64,000 bases of DNA from Gemmatimonadota bacterium (lineage in GTDB: Bacteria; Gemmatimonadota; Gemmatimonadetes; Gemmatimonadales; Gemmatimonadaceae), in the NCBI GenBank assembly GCA_002737115.1, contig NSHR01000008.1, positions 1 through 64,000 of the forward strand. The letters are read 5' to 3'. Every line of letters starts with the position of its first letter. Within the stretch, counting starts at the first letter, position 1. Below are positions 17,471 to 26,921 of this stretch, in pieces. Under the pieces are notes generated by a model. The model had not been told where the DNA came from and did no database searches. It was given only the letters and a program-made list of their open reading frames with translations. The position numbers were made by a program, and so were the translations under genes.

Positions 17471-20400
17471 ATGCGTTTCTCCGCCCTTCTGACGCCGCTC
17501 GCCTGCGGTGTCCTTTTCCAGACCGTAGTGGCCCCGTCGGTTGCGAGCGCCCAGGCCCCGCGCGCCGCGGCCGGGCTCCCGGCACTCGACTCGACCACGT
17601 TCACGGCGTTGTCGTGGCGCAACATCGGCCCGTTCCGCGGCGGCCGATCGGTGGCGGCGGTGGGATTGCCGTCGCAGCCGCTCACGTACGTGGCCGGCTA
17701 TACCGGCGGCGGCTTGTGGCGCACCGACGACGCCGGCAACAGCTGGCGCAATATCTCCGACGGCTTCTTCAAGACGGGGTCGGTGGGCGCGATCGCGGTG
17801 GCGCCCAGCGACGAGAACGTGATCTACGTGGGCATGGGAGAGCATGCGATCCGAGGCCAGTCGTCGACGTATGGCGACGGCATGTACAAGAGCACCGATC
17901 AGGGGCGCACCTGGACCCACATCGGCCTCGCCACCTCGCGGCAGATCTCGGCCGTGCGCGTGCACCCGAGCAACCCCGAGGTGGTGTATGTCGCGGTGCA
18001 GGGTGATCGCTGGAAGGGCACGAGTGATCGCGGCATTTACCGCACGACGGATGGCGGCAAGACGTGGACGCAGCTGCTGAAGGGCGAGAACGCGTTCAGC
18101 GGCGCGAGCGACCTGTCGATGGACGCCACGAACCCGCGCATCTTATACGCGGCGATGTGGGATCATCAGCGCACGCCGTGGATGGTGCGCAGCGGCGGCG
18201 CCGGCAGCGGGATTTGGAAGTCGGTGGACGGCGGTGATACGTGGAAGCGCAGTCAGGAAGGGTTGCCGAAGCTGGTGGGCAAGATCGGTGTGTCGGTGTC
18301 GCCGGCCAATCCCGATCGCGTGTACGCGATGGTGGAAGCGGAGAACGGTGGTCTGTTTCGCAGTGACGATGCCGGTAAGACGTGGCGGCAGATGTCGGGC
18401 GACCGGCTGATTCAGACGCGCTCGTGGTATTACATGAACATCACGGCCGATCCGAAGAACGCCGAGGTGGTGTGGGTGAGCAACGCGCCATTGCTCAAGA
18501 GCATCGACGGCGGGCGCACGTTCGCCAATGTGCCCGCCACGCATGGCGACAATCACGGCCTCTGGATCAACCCGACCAACCCGAATTACCTGATCAATGC
18601 GAACGATGGCGGCGCGTCGATCTCGCTGGATGGTGGCAAGAGTTGGAGCACGCAGGACAATCAGCCCACGTCGCAGTTTTATCACGTGGCGGTGGATGAC
18701 GGCTTTCCGTACAAGCTGTACGGCGGCCAGCAGGACAACAGTTCGGTGATCATCCAGTCGAAGAGCGACGGTGGTAGCATCGGCATTCGCGAGTGGACCG
18801 AAGGCCCTGGCTGCGAAAGCGCGAACATGGGTGTGAGCGCCAAGAACCCGCGCTACGTGTACGGCGGCTGCTATCAGGGGCTGATTGACGAGCTGGATGC
18901 GACCAACGGTCTGGGACGCACGATCATGCCGTGGCCGGAGATGAACCTCACCGAGCCCACGGACAAAACGAAGTACCGCTTCAACTGGACAGCGCCGATC
19001 GAAGTGTCGATGCACGACGACAAGGTCGTGTATCACGGCGGCAACGTGCTGTTCAAGACGACCACGCGCGGACAGAGCTGGACGCCGATCTCGGGCGACC
19101 TCACGCGCAACGACAAGACGCGTCAGGGGTGGGGTGGTGGTCCGATCACCAACGAAGGCGCCGGCGGCGAAGTGTACGCCACGATTGTGGTGATCGAAGA
19201 GTCACCGCACGATGCCAACACGATGTACGTGGGCACCGACGACGGGCTCATTCAGCGCACACTCGATGGAGCCAAGACGTGGACGAATGTCACGCCGGCC
19301 GCGTGGGGCGATGGCCTGGTGAACGAGATCGCGATTTCGCCGCACGATGCGGGCACGATCTATGTGTCGTTCCGGAAGGATCGCCTGGGCGACCCGACGC
19401 CGCACATTTTCATGTCGAAGGATTACGGTGCCACGTTCACGCGCATTGTGAACGGCCTGCGCGACGGGGAGCCGGTACGTGTGGTGCGTGAAGACACCGA
19501 GCGCAAAGGCTTGCTGTACGCCGGCACGGAAACGGGCGTGTATGTGTCGTATGATGCCGGGGCGCAGTGGCTGCCGTTCCGCGGCAACTTCCCGGTGGTG
19601 CCGGTGACGGACTTGCAGGTGAAGCACGGCGACTTGATCGCGGCCACCGAAGGGCGCGCCTTCTGGATTCTCGACGATCTCACGGTGCTGCGTCAGCGCG
19701 CCGATGCCATCGAGAAGGCGGCGATGCACCTGTACGCGCCGCGCGCCGCGGTACTGGCCGGCAGCGGCGGCGGCTTCGGGTCGCCGCGCAATGCCGGCAA
19801 GAATCCGCCGTACGGCGCGGTGATCAACTTCCGCCTGGCGGCGGCGCCCGATACGGCCACGACGTTGCTGCTCGAGTTCCTCGACGTGAAGAACAGCGTG
19901 GTGCGCTCCTTCGCCACAAAGGGCGACACGGTGAACAAGCTCACCGTGAAGACGGGATTGAACGCCTTCAACTGGAACCTGCGCCGTGCGGCGCCGGCGC
20001 GGTTGGCAGGCGTGCTGCTGTTTGGTGCGCCGAGTGACGGTGGTGCGCGCGTGGTGCCCGGTACGTACACGGTGCGTCTCACCATGGGCAGCACGGTGCT
20101 CACGCAGAAGCTCGAGGTGAAGCAGGACCCGCGTCTCGACGTGCCGGCGCGTGTGGTGGCCGAACGGGATTCGGTGGCGAACCTGCTGTCGAACCGCATC
20201 AATGAAATTCACGAGGCGGTGTTGCGCGTGCGTGATCTGAAAACGCAGGTGCAGGGCTACGTGACGCGCGCCAAGGAAACGAGTGCGCCGGATACGATCG
20301 CCAAGGCGGGTCGCACGCTCACGACCAAGCTGGGTGCGCTCGATCCGAAGATGACCACCAAGGCCGGCAATGGGCAGGACATCATCAACTACGCCAACGG

Positions 20401-20626
20401 CATCAACGGTCAGTACGGCTTCCTGCTGGGGCAGGTGGAAGGCAACAGCGAACTCACGCAGCCGGTGAAGGATCGGTTGATGGAGCTCGAGAAGCTGTGG
20501 CAGACGCTCAAGGCTGACGTGGAGCAGGTGGAAACGGTGGACGTGAATGCGTTCAACGCGCTGCTGCAGAAACACAACGTGCCGGGTGTGATCAGTGGCG
20601 CGAAAAAGAAGGGGCCGATTGCATGA
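17471..20626 (+). CDS. Sortilin/Vps10-like BNR-repeat propeller protein (exported)
   Basis: 1,051 residues from ATG 17471; the frame is open 147 bp further upstream, but the signal peptide (MRFSALLTPLACGVLFQTVV, cleavage after ASAQ) sets the start. FTALSWRNIGPFRGGRSVAA is the family opening. Asp-box motifs include WRTDDAGNSW, YKSTDQGRTW, YRTTDGGKTW, WKSVDGGDTW, FRSDDAGKTW and ISLDGGKSW. A C-terminal beta-sandwich (GTYTVRLTMGSTVLTQKLEV) precedes a helical tail. It is closer to the copy at 39916 than to the one at 526. The stop overlaps the start of the serine hydrolase gene (ATGA), so the two proteins are probably made together. Confidence 0.9.
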   Translation: MRFSALLTPLACGVLFQTVVAPSVASAQAPRAAAGLPALDSTTFTALSWRNIGPFRGGRSVAAVGLPSQPLTYVAGYTGGGLWRTDDAGNSWRNISDGFFKTGSVGAIAVAPSDENVIYVGMGEHAIRGQSSTYGDGMYKSTDQGRTWTHIGLATSRQISAVRVHPSNPEVVYVAVQGDRWKGTSDRGIYRTTDGGKTWTQLLKGENAFSGASDLSMDATNPRILYAAMWDHQRTPWMVRSGGAGSGIWKSVDGGDTWKRSQEGLPKLVGKIGVSVSPANPDRVYAMVEAENGGLFRSDDAGKTWRQMSGDRLIQTRSWYYMNITADPKNAEVVWVSNAPLLKSIDGGRTFANVPATHGDNHGLWINPTNPNYLINANDGGASISLDGGKSWSTQDNQPTSQFYHVAVDDGFPYKLYGGQQDNSSVIIQSKSDGGSIGIREWTEGPGCESANMGVSAKNPRYVYGGCYQGLIDELDATNGLGRTIMPWPEMNLTEPTDKTKYRFNWTAPIEVSMHDDKVVYHGGNVLFKTTTRGQSWTPISGDLTRNDKTRQGWGGGPITNEGAGGEVYATIVVIEESPHDANTMYVGTDDGLIQRTLDGAKTWTNVTPAAWGDGLVNEIAISPHDAGTIYVSFRKDRLGDPTPHIFMSKDYGATFTRIVNGLRDGEPVRVVREDTERKGLLYAGTETGVYVSYDAGAQWLPFRGNFPVVPVTDLQVKHGDLIAATEGRAFWILDDLTVLRQRADAIEKAAMHLYAPRAAVLAGSGGGFGSPRNAGKNPPYGAVINFRLAAAPDTATTLLLEFLDVKNSVVRSFATKGDTVNKLTVKTGLNAFNWNLRRAAPARLAGVLLFGAPSDGGARVVPGTYTVRLTMGSTVLTQKLEVKQDPRLDVPARVVAERDSVANLLSNRINEIHEAVLRVRDLKTQVQGYVTRAKETSAPDTIAKAGRTLTTKLGALDPKMTTKAGNGQDIINYANGINGQYGFLLGQVEGNSELTQPVKDRLMELEKLWQTLKADVEQVETVDVNAFNALLQKHNVPGVISGAKKKGPIA

Positions 20627-21885
20627 CAGCAGTGATGAGTTTTGGGTTTCGGGTGGTGCGTGTGACGGCGCTGGCGGTCGGGTTGGCCACGCCCGCGCTG
20701 GCGCAGAAGAAGAGCGTGATGGTCGCGCCGTACGTGCCGCCGACGGGGGCGTGGGAACGTCGCTCGCCCTCGGCGATGGGAATGGATTCGGTGAAGCTGG
20801 CCGACGCCATCGCCTACGCCGTCGAGAAGGAGAGCAAGACACCGCGCGATCTCGAGCTCAATCACTACCAGACGTTCGGTCGTGAGCCCTTCGGGGCCGC
20901 GATCGGACCGCTGGCACCGCGTGGTGGCGCCACGGGTGTGATCGTGCGCAAAGGCTACGTGGTGGCCACGTGGGGTGATCCCACCGCGGTCGAGATCGTG
21001 AACAGCGTGACCAAGAGTTTTCTGAGCACGGTGGTGGGGCTGGCCGTCGATGCGGGTCGCATTCGCAGTGTGGATGACACGGTGTCGCAGGTGATGCCAC
21101 CGATTCTGCGGGCGTATCCGAACAGCACAGGACTCGGTGCCGATTGGCCAGGCGATGCCAAGTGGTTACGCCCGTTCGACAGTCCGCACAACAAACGGCT
21201 CACGTGGGATCACCTGCTGCGTCAGGTGAGCGACTGGGAAGGCACGCTGTGGGGCAAGCCCGAGTGGGCCGATCGTCCGGCACAGCAGGTGAACACGTGG
21301 ACCACACGCCCACGCGTGGAGCCGGGTTCGGCGTACGAGTACAACGACACGCGCGTGAACGTGCTGGCGCTGGCGGCGTTGCAGGTATGGCGTCAGCCGC
21401 TGCCGGACATTCTGCGTGACAAAATCATGGAGCCGATTGGCGCGTCGAACACGTGGCGCTGGTACGGTTACGACAACTCGTGGATCGTGCTCGACGGCAA
21501 GTTGGTGCAGTCGGTGAGCGGTGGCGGCCACTGGGGCGGCGGCATGATGATCAACGCCTGGGACATGGCGCGCTTCGGATTGCTCACGCAACGTCGCGGC
21601 GTGTGGGGCGGCAAGCAGCTGCTCTCCGAGGCATGGGTGACCAAGGCCCTCACGCCCACGCCGGCGCAGCCGACGTACGGCTACATGAACTGGTTCGTGA
21701 ACACCGACCGCAAGTACGTGCCGGCGGCACCGCCGCAGGCCTTCGTGCACGTTGGCGCCGGCAACAACATCATTTACGTGGACCCGGTAAACGATGTGGT
21801 TGCGGTGGTGCGCTGGATCGACAGCAATGCGTCGGTGAACGGATTCGTGGAACGGCTGCTGGCGGCGTTGCCGCCCGCCAAGTAA
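20623..21885 (+). CDS. Exported serine hydrolase of the class C beta-lactamase / DD-peptidase superfamily
   Basis: 420 residues with a signal peptide (VTALAVGLATPALA, then QKK). The nucleophile motif is SVTKS (Ser128-x-x-Lys131). The second motif region reads SAYEYNDTRVN, where a Tyr-Asn pair replaces the usual Tyr-x-Asn. Length and layout match the S12/class C superfamily (esterases, amidases, D-aminopeptidases and dimer hydrolases); nothing shows that it acts on antibiotics. It starts inside the stop codon of the propeller gene. The tail FVHVGAGNNIIYVDPVNDVV is the usual final strand pair with the His-x-Gly third motif region. Confidence 0.85.
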   Translation: MTAVMSFGFRVVRVTALAVGLATPALAQKKSVMVAPYVPPTGAWERRSPSAMGMDSVKLADAIAYAVEKESKTPRDLELNHYQTFGREPFGAAIGPLAPRGGATGVIVRKGYVVATWGDPTAVEIVNSVTKSFLSTVVGLAVDAGRIRSVDDTVSQVMPPILRAYPNSTGLGADWPGDAKWLRPFDSPHNKRLTWDHLLRQVSDWEGTLWGKPEWADRPAQQVNTWTTRPRVEPGSAYEYNDTRVNVLALAALQVWRQPLPDILRDKIMEPIGASNTWRWYGYDNSWIVLDGKLVQSVSGGGHWGGGMMINAWDMARFGLLTQRRGVWGGKQLLSEAWVTKALTPTPAQPTYGYMNWFVNTDRKYVPAAPPQAFVHVGAGNNIIYVDPVNDVVAVVRWIDSNASVNGFVERLLAALPPAK

Positions 21886-21908
21886 CGCACGCGGTGTCGC
21901 AGCCCGGC

Positions 21909-22280
21909 ATGTCGCGCACCACCGTCAGGGCGCCGGCGCTGCTCTTCCTGGCGGCCGGCGTGCTGCATTTCGTGATGCCGGTGTTCTTCGACCGCATCGT
22001 GCCGCCGTGGGTACCGAATGCGCGCATGGCCACGTACGTGAGTGGCGTCTTTGAAATTGTGGGCGCGATCGGATTGCTCATTCCCGCAACGCGTGTTGCG
22101 GCCGCGTGGGGACTGATCGCGTTACTCGTGGCGGTGCTCCCAGCCAACATCCACATGCTGAATCAGGCGCGGGCGGCTGGCGAATCGGCGTGGTTCATCA
22201 TCGGCTTGTGGGTGCGACTACCGGTGCAGCCGCTGCTGATGTGGTGGGTGTGGCGCGTCGCGATTCGTCGTCTGCCGTAA
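21909..22280 (+). CDS. Small DoxX-like integral membrane protein
   Basis: 123 residues from ATG 21909; a GTG at 21894 would add five residues. Four hydrophobic segments are visible (ALLFLAAGVLHFVMPVFFD, YVSGVFEIVGAIGLLI, AAWGLIALLVAVLPANIHML, FIIGLWVRLPVQPLLMWWVW). The HFVMP and GxxEIxGAIGLL pattern is that of the DoxX/MauE-like superfamily. It follows the serine hydrolase by 23 bp on the same strand and may belong to that operon. The precise role is unknown; some relatives take part in thiol-redox complexes. Confidence 0.75.
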   Translation: MSRTTVRAPALLFLAAGVLHFVMPVFFDRIVPPWVPNARMATYVSGVFEIVGAIGLLIPATRVAAAWGLIALLVAVLPANIHMLNQARAAGESAWFIIGLWVRLPVQPLLMWWVWRVAIRRLP

Positions 22281-22335
22281 TCGAGCGGCGCGTCGGCGCT
22301 GGCGAGGCAGGGTAGGGGGAGTCATGAGGCGCGTG

Positions 22336-22365
22336 TTGGACTGGCATGGGCGGCGGCGCTATCTC
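22336..22365 (+). promoter_or_regulatory. Candidate sigma-70-type promoter for the propeller lipoprotein
   Basis: A -35 element TTGGAC (22336-22341) and a -10 element TATCTC (22360-22365) are separated by 18 bp. Transcription would start near 22372, 15 nt before the ATG at 22387, which has GAGG (22378-22381) as ribosome site. Confidence 0.45.
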
Positions 22366-22386
22366 TGCGTTACCTACGAGGTACCG

Positions 22387-23367
22387 ATGCGATCGATCCG
22401 ATGTGTACGGCTTTCCGTTCTCGCGCTCGTGTGGCTCCCCGCCTGCAAAAGCACCGTCTCCGATCCCCCGCCGGTAACACCGGTAACACCGCCAGTGACA
22501 CCGGTGGCAGACTCCTGGACCGTCAGTGGCGGCACCGCGGCGCTCAACATGCAGTCGGCATGGAGTCGTGGCGCGGTCACCTATGTGGGCGGTGCCACCG
22601 GCGTGTACCGCTCGGACGATGCCGGCGCGACGTTTCGCCCGTCGAACACCGGCAACGACGCCGTTGGACCCACGCGTGGCTTCGCGGATGACGCGACGTA
22701 TCTCTACTCGGCCACCAGCCAAGGTGTCTTTCGCAGCAGTGATGCGGGTGCCACATGGGGCGCGCGTAGCATCGGCATGACCGAGACGCGTACCAGCGGG
22801 ATCGTGAAGGCTGGCACGCGACTGTACGTGGTGGGGCCGAGCGGTGTCTTCCGCTCCGACAATCAGGGCGACAGCTGGGCGGCGGCCGGGCTGGCCGGGG
22901 TGGACGTGCGCAGCATCGCTGCCCTCGGCGATGTGGTGTTCGTGGGCACGGTCGGATCCGGGGTCATGAAGAGCGTCGATGGCGGGACCACCTGGGTACC
23001 CAGCAACACCGGACTGACGGCCACCACCTTTCGCGCCATCGAGGCGAAGGGCACCAGCCTTTTTCTCGGCGGTGAGATCGGGACGGGGGTCTTCCGGTCC
23101 AATGACGGCGGCGCGACCTGGTCCCCGCTGGCGGGAGGGCTCCCCTCCTCCACGTATCGCGGCTTCGCCAGCAACGCGCAGTTGATCGTGGCCGGCGCGT
23201 TCGGGTTAGGCGTGTTCTACTCGAAGACCAACGGCGACACATGGGCCGAGCTGAACACCGGTCTCGGTGACAAGACCATTTTTGATCTGGTTATTAGCAA
23301 CGGATTTCTCGTGGCGGCCACGAACACGGGCGGGGCGTTCCGCATTCCGCTGTCGGCCCTGAAATAG
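22387..23367 (+). CDS. BNR/sortilin-like propeller lipoprotein
   Basis: 326 residues from ATG 22387, chosen because GAGG sits 5 nt upstream and a lipoprotein signal follows (RLSVLALVWLPAC, then KST). A Pro/Thr/Val linker (PPPVTPVTPPVTPV) leads to a propeller built from repeated blades: VYRSDDAGATF, VFRSSDAGATW, VFRSDNQGDSW, VMKSVDGGTTW, VFRSNDGGATW and VFYSKTNGDTW. These resemble the photosystem II assembly factor Ycf48/HCF136 and plant-debris-type BNR families, but the actual binding partner is unknown. The single-propeller size sets it apart from the three ~1,050-residue relatives in the window. Confidence 0.85.
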   Translation: MRSIRCVRLSVLALVWLPACKSTVSDPPPVTPVTPPVTPVADSWTVSGGTAALNMQSAWSRGAVTYVGGATGVYRSDDAGATFRPSNTGNDAVGPTRGFADDATYLYSATSQGVFRSSDAGATWGARSIGMTETRTSGIVKAGTRLYVVGPSGVFRSDNQGDSWAAAGLAGVDVRSIAALGDVVFVGTVGSGVMKSVDGGTTWVPSNTGLTATTFRAIEAKGTSLFLGGEIGTGVFRSNDGGATWSPLAGGLPSSTYRGFASNAQLIVAGAFGLGVFYSKTNGDTWAELNTGLGDKTIFDLVISNGFLVAATNTGGAFRIPLSALK

Positions 23368-23552
23368 GCACGGCGAATACGATAAGACGGTCGGCATTTA
23401 CGCGCCCATTCGGCAGTCGCGCGAGACCACTCGTCGGGCTCCTCTCATCTCGCCGCGGTGTAGCTTGCGGATGATCTTGGTTTGCTGCACCATGATGGCA
23501 GCCATGTACCGCGCATGCGGAGGGAGTCAGATTGAACCATGATGGAGGCCGC

Positions 23553-25181
23553 ATGGTTGAACAGGGACGCGGGGGCGAAATGCCCGCTCACGCCGCGGAG
23601 ACCGTCCAGGAAGCGACCGCAGACTTTTCTCCGTCGAGCGACGGGGTCGATGCGTCGATGCTGACTCGTCGGGCCTGGCTCCGGAGTGGGATTGCGGTGG
23701 CAGCCGGCGCGGCCGCGGTTGGCGCGGTCCCGGAGCGGAGTGAGGCACAAGCGTCCTCCAATCGCTACGGCTCCGTCTTCAGCCAGCTTGGTCAGCAGGT
23801 GACATGGCAGTCACCGGAACTGCGGTTGCTTCGCCGCATTTCGCTGGGCATCACGGCGGCCGAGGTGTCGCGCGTTCAGCGGTTGGGGTACGGGGCGTAT
23901 CTCGAGGAGCAGTTGGCCTGGGAAGCGATCGATGACCGCGCCTGCGAGGAGCACTTGGCGCGTGGGTTTTCCGATTTTGAAGCGCTGACGCCCCGGGACA
24001 CGCTGGTTCACCAGGCAGCCAACACGCTGGGGCCGTACGTCCTGGATCCCTACCAGCGTCACGTGGCCGAGCGCGCAATTCTGGGCAAGCGGCAGCTTCA
24101 GGAGCGCATGGTGGAGTTCTGGACCGACCACTTTCACGTGAATCTGTGGGTGTTTGGCGGTCTCAAGCCGTTTCATGATCTGGTGGCGATTCGTCCGTTG
24201 TCCCTCGCGTCTGTCGGCGCCTTGGTCCGTGCCACCATGCGCAGTCCCGCCATGCTGCACTACCTGGACCAGGTGTGGAGTACGAAGTGGGGGGTGAACG
24301 AGAACTATGCCCGCGAGCTGATGGAGCTGCACACGGTGGGCGTCGAAGGCGGATACACGCAGCAGGATGTGCATGGGCTGGCGCGCATCCTCACCGGATG
24401 GTCGGTGGACGAGCGAGGCGAGTTCGAGTACAAAGCGTACAACCATGACTTCGGCGCCAAGTCGTGCTTCGGCATGACCTTTCCTGAGACGCCGCCGGGC
24501 CCTCGCACGGCGGGCATGGAGGAGGGCGTCGCCTTCGGCGAACACCTCATCCGTCATCCGAAGACCAAACGGTATATCGCCACCAAGTTGCTGAAATGGT
24601 TTGTGTCGCCCACGCCCAGTGCGACACAGGTGCAAGCTGTCGTGAACGCCTACGGTGAGGAGGGCGACATCAAGGCCATGTTACGCGTGGTCTTGTCACC
24701 GGCGAATGTCCAGCGGGCACCAGCCAAGCTGAAACGGCCGTTTCATTTTGTCGTGTCCGCCATACGGGGGACCGGCGCCGAGGTCCGGTCGCGTGTGAAC
24801 TACCGCACGGACAACGACGGCATCGGGGGGATTCTGGGGTCACTTGGGCATGCCGTCGGCAACTGGCAGACGCCGGATGGCTACCCTGACCGCGCGGATT
24901 TCTGGGCGGGCATGATCGTGGATCGATGGAATGCGACAGAGCAACTCGCGCAGAACGGGAACACGAGCCGCGGCAGCGTCATCACCGACTTCGCGGGGTT
25001 TGTCGAGGATGGCACGGTGGACGGCGTGGTCGCTGGCATGAATAGGCGCCTGTTCGGTGGCGAGATGTCCGCGCCGCTGGCCACCGAGATCCGCAATACG
25101 CTCCGCTCCGGGGTGACGACGAGTCGGCTGCAGAACGCGGTCCGTCTCGCGCTCATCTCCCCCGAATTTCAGTTCTACTGA
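23553..25181 (+). CDS. DUF1800 family protein, Tat-exported
   Basis: 542 residues from ATG 23553 (GGAGG 4 nt upstream); a TTG at 23532 with GGAGGG 7 nt upstream would add seven residues and is equally plausible. A twin-arginine signal follows (TRRAWLRSGIAVAAGAAAV). The body shows DUF1800 marks: LLRRISLGITAAEVSRVQRL, ERMVEFWTDHFHVNL, NENYARELMELHTVGV, LARILTGWSV and TKLLKWFVSPTP. The His- and Glu-rich motifs suggest metal or cofactor binding, but no reaction is established to my knowledge. It is first in an operon with DUF1501, its usual genomic partner. Confidence 0.92.
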   Translation: MVEQGRGGEMPAHAAETVQEATADFSPSSDGVDASMLTRRAWLRSGIAVAAGAAAVGAVPERSEAQASSNRYGSVFSQLGQQVTWQSPELRLLRRISLGITAAEVSRVQRLGYGAYLEEQLAWEAIDDRACEEHLARGFSDFEALTPRDTLVHQAANTLGPYVLDPYQRHVAERAILGKRQLQERMVEFWTDHFHVNLWVFGGLKPFHDLVAIRPLSLASVGALVRATMRSPAMLHYLDQVWSTKWGVNENYARELMELHTVGVEGGYTQQDVHGLARILTGWSVDERGEFEYKAYNHDFGAKSCFGMTFPETPPGPRTAGMEEGVAFGEHLIRHPKTKRYIATKLLKWFVSPTPSATQVQAVVNAYGEEGDIKAMLRVVLSPANVQRAPAKLKRPFHFVVSAIRGTGAEVRSRVNYRTDNDGIGGILGSLGHAVGNWQTPDGYPDRADFWAGMIVDRWNATEQLAQNGNTSRGSVITDFAGFVEDGTVDGVVAGMNRRLFGGEMSAPLATEIRNTLRSGVTTSRLQNAVRLALISPEFQFY

Positions 25182-25191
25182 GGAGCCACGC

Positions 25192-26469
25192 ATGTCCGAC
25201 CGTCACCAGCGCCCCGTGGGGTGCAACGAGTATGAGCAAGTGCATCGTCGCCGGTTCCTTCAGTGGGCGGGCGCCGGTGCCGCGGCGACGGTGGTTCCGG
25301 CGTGGATGCCGGAGATGCGCTTCGCCGAGTCGGCGGACACCGCCCGCGACATCATCGTGTCGATCTTCCTGCGTGGCGGCGCCGATGGCCTCTCGATGGT
25401 GGTCCCGTTCGCCGATGCGGCGTATTATCGCGGCCGACCCACCATTTCCGTGCCGCGGCCGGATTCGACATCCCCCAATCGGGGCAGTGCGCTCGACGAT
25501 CACTTCATGCTGCCACCCGCGATGCGGGCCTTGCTGGCGCCGTACCGGGCGGGCGACCTGCTGTTCGTCCAAGCGGCGGGGCAGCGGTACACGAAATCAC
25601 GATCGCACTTCGAGGCGGAGCGGTACCTCGAACAGGGGAAACCGGATGATTATCTCATCCAGAGCGGATGGCTCGCTCGGCATCTGGCGATGGTCCCCCC
25701 ATTGAATGCGGACGCCTCTCTTCGGGCGATCTCGGTCACGTATGGCGTCCCCCACACCCTGACGGGGGCGCCCCGCACGCTGTCGATCCCCAGACCCGAC
25801 CAGTTTCAGGTTAACACGCCGTCGGAGCTGGCGCTCCAGCGACTGTACAGCACCGCGTGGGCGCCGCTCCGTGACAGCGCCATGGACGCGCTTGGCACCG
25901 CCAACATGCTGCGCATGCTGGACTTCGACGGCTACCGTTCCTCGAATGGGGCGACGTATGGCACCGACAATTTCGGACAGGCGCTCAAGTCGATCGCCGT
26001 GCTGATCAGGGGTGACGTTGGGCTCGAGGCGGCCCACGTGGATCTCGGCGCCTGGGATACACATGCCAATCAGGGCACCGTCGGTGGTTCGATGGCCGGC
26101 GTCATGGAGGAGCTGGCCGCGGGGCTCGGCGCGTTCTGGCAGGACGTGATGCAAGGCGCCCGGTCCACCCGAGTGACGCTGGTGGTCACCACGGAGTTCG
26201 GGCGCAACGCGCGCGAGAATGGCTCGATGGGGACAGACCATGGCCGGGCCAGCGTGATGTTCGTGATGGGTCCCGCGATCGCTGGCGGGCGGGTCCTCAC
26301 CGACTGGCCGGGGCTCGAGCGGGAAGAGCTCGAAGACGGTCAAGACCTTCGGGTGACCATCGATACGCGCGACGTGCTTGCCGAGATCGTCCAACGCCGT
26401 CTGAGCAACTCGAACCTGTCGGTGGTGTTCCCCGATTATCTCCCGCGTTTCCGTGGAGTCACGAGATGA
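25192..26469 (+). CDS. DUF1501 family protein, Tat-exported
   Basis: 425 residues; AGGAG (25181-25185) lies 6 nt before ATG 25192. The twin-arginine signal is HRRRFLQWAGAGAAATVVPA. The core matches DUF1501, a branch of the alkaline-phosphatase/sulfatase-like fold: IIVSIFLRGGADGLSMVVPF, DLGAWDTHANQG, TLVVTTEFGRNARENGS, GTDHGRASVMFVMG. The conserved Asp/His residues in 'WDTH' and 'TDHG' are where such enzymes place metal ligands; catalysis has not been shown here. The stop overlaps the next start (ATGA). Pairing with DUF1800 and joint folded export by Tat suggest the two work together outside the cytoplasm. Confidence 0.92.
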   Translation: MSDRHQRPVGCNEYEQVHRRRFLQWAGAGAAATVVPAWMPEMRFAESADTARDIIVSIFLRGGADGLSMVVPFADAAYYRGRPTISVPRPDSTSPNRGSALDDHFMLPPAMRALLAPYRAGDLLFVQAAGQRYTKSRSHFEAERYLEQGKPDDYLIQSGWLARHLAMVPPLNADASLRAISVTYGVPHTLTGAPRTLSIPRPDQFQVNTPSELALQRLYSTAWAPLRDSAMDALGTANMLRMLDFDGYRSSNGATYGTDNFGQALKSIAVLIRGDVGLEAAHVDLGAWDTHANQGTVGGSMAGVMEELAAGLGAFWQDVMQGARSTRVTLVVTTEFGRNARENGSMGTDHGRASVMFVMGPAIAGGRVLTDWPGLEREELEDGQDLRVTIDTRDVLAEIVQRRLSNSNLSVVFPDYLPRFRGVTR

Positions 26470-26921
26470 AGGTGATGCGCGTGGTGTGGTTCGCGGCGAG
26501 CCTGTTGGGCGCGACGGCCTGTGAGGGGGCGATGGGCCCGGCTGGCCCGCAGGGTCCGGCCGGTCCGGCTGGTCCACAGGGGGTGCCGGGGGGTCAGGGG
26601 CAGACCGGTCCCACTGGTCCTGCCGGTCCTGCCGGTCCGCAGGGGCCGTCCGGTCTGGTGAACCGATCCGAGGCCACCGGCCTGTTTGACGCATCGGGTT
26701 CGTACACGATGACCTTGCCGTCCGCCTCGGTGGCCAACAACAAGCTGCCCTTTGTGGCATGCTGGATGTCCATCGACGGAAAGACCTGGATTTCCGTGAG
26801 CCAAGCCCCGGCGATTGCGGGTGATGTCTTCTGCGGCCTGACAGGTATTGGTACGGCTCCCGGCGTGACCATCGTGAATGGCGTGGCGGGTTGGCGGTAC
26901 TATTTGCTTGCCATGTGGTAA
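26466..26921 (+). CDS. Collagen-like lipoprotein
   Basis: 151 residues; GGAG lies ~7 nt upstream and the ATG overlaps the DUF1501 stop. Lipoprotein signal: VVWFAASLLGATAC, then EG. Thirteen Gly-X-Y triplets follow at once (GPAGPQGPAGPAGPQGVP ... GPAGPQGPSG), enough for a short collagen-like triple helix. The C-terminal ~85 residues form a small beta-rich domain (YTMTLPSASVANNKLPFVAC, VTIVNGVAGWRYYLLAMW) with two cysteines, possibly disulfide-linked. A trimeric stalk on the outer membrane or cell surface is the natural model, inferred from the triplet repeat and lipobox. Confidence 0.88.
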   Translation: MKVMRVVWFAASLLGATACEGAMGPAGPQGPAGPAGPQGVPGGQGQTGPTGPAGPAGPQGPSGLVNRSEATGLFDASGSYTMTLPSASVANNKLPFVACWMSIDGKTWISVSQAPAIAGDVFCGLTGIGTAPGVTIVNGVAGWRYYLLAMW

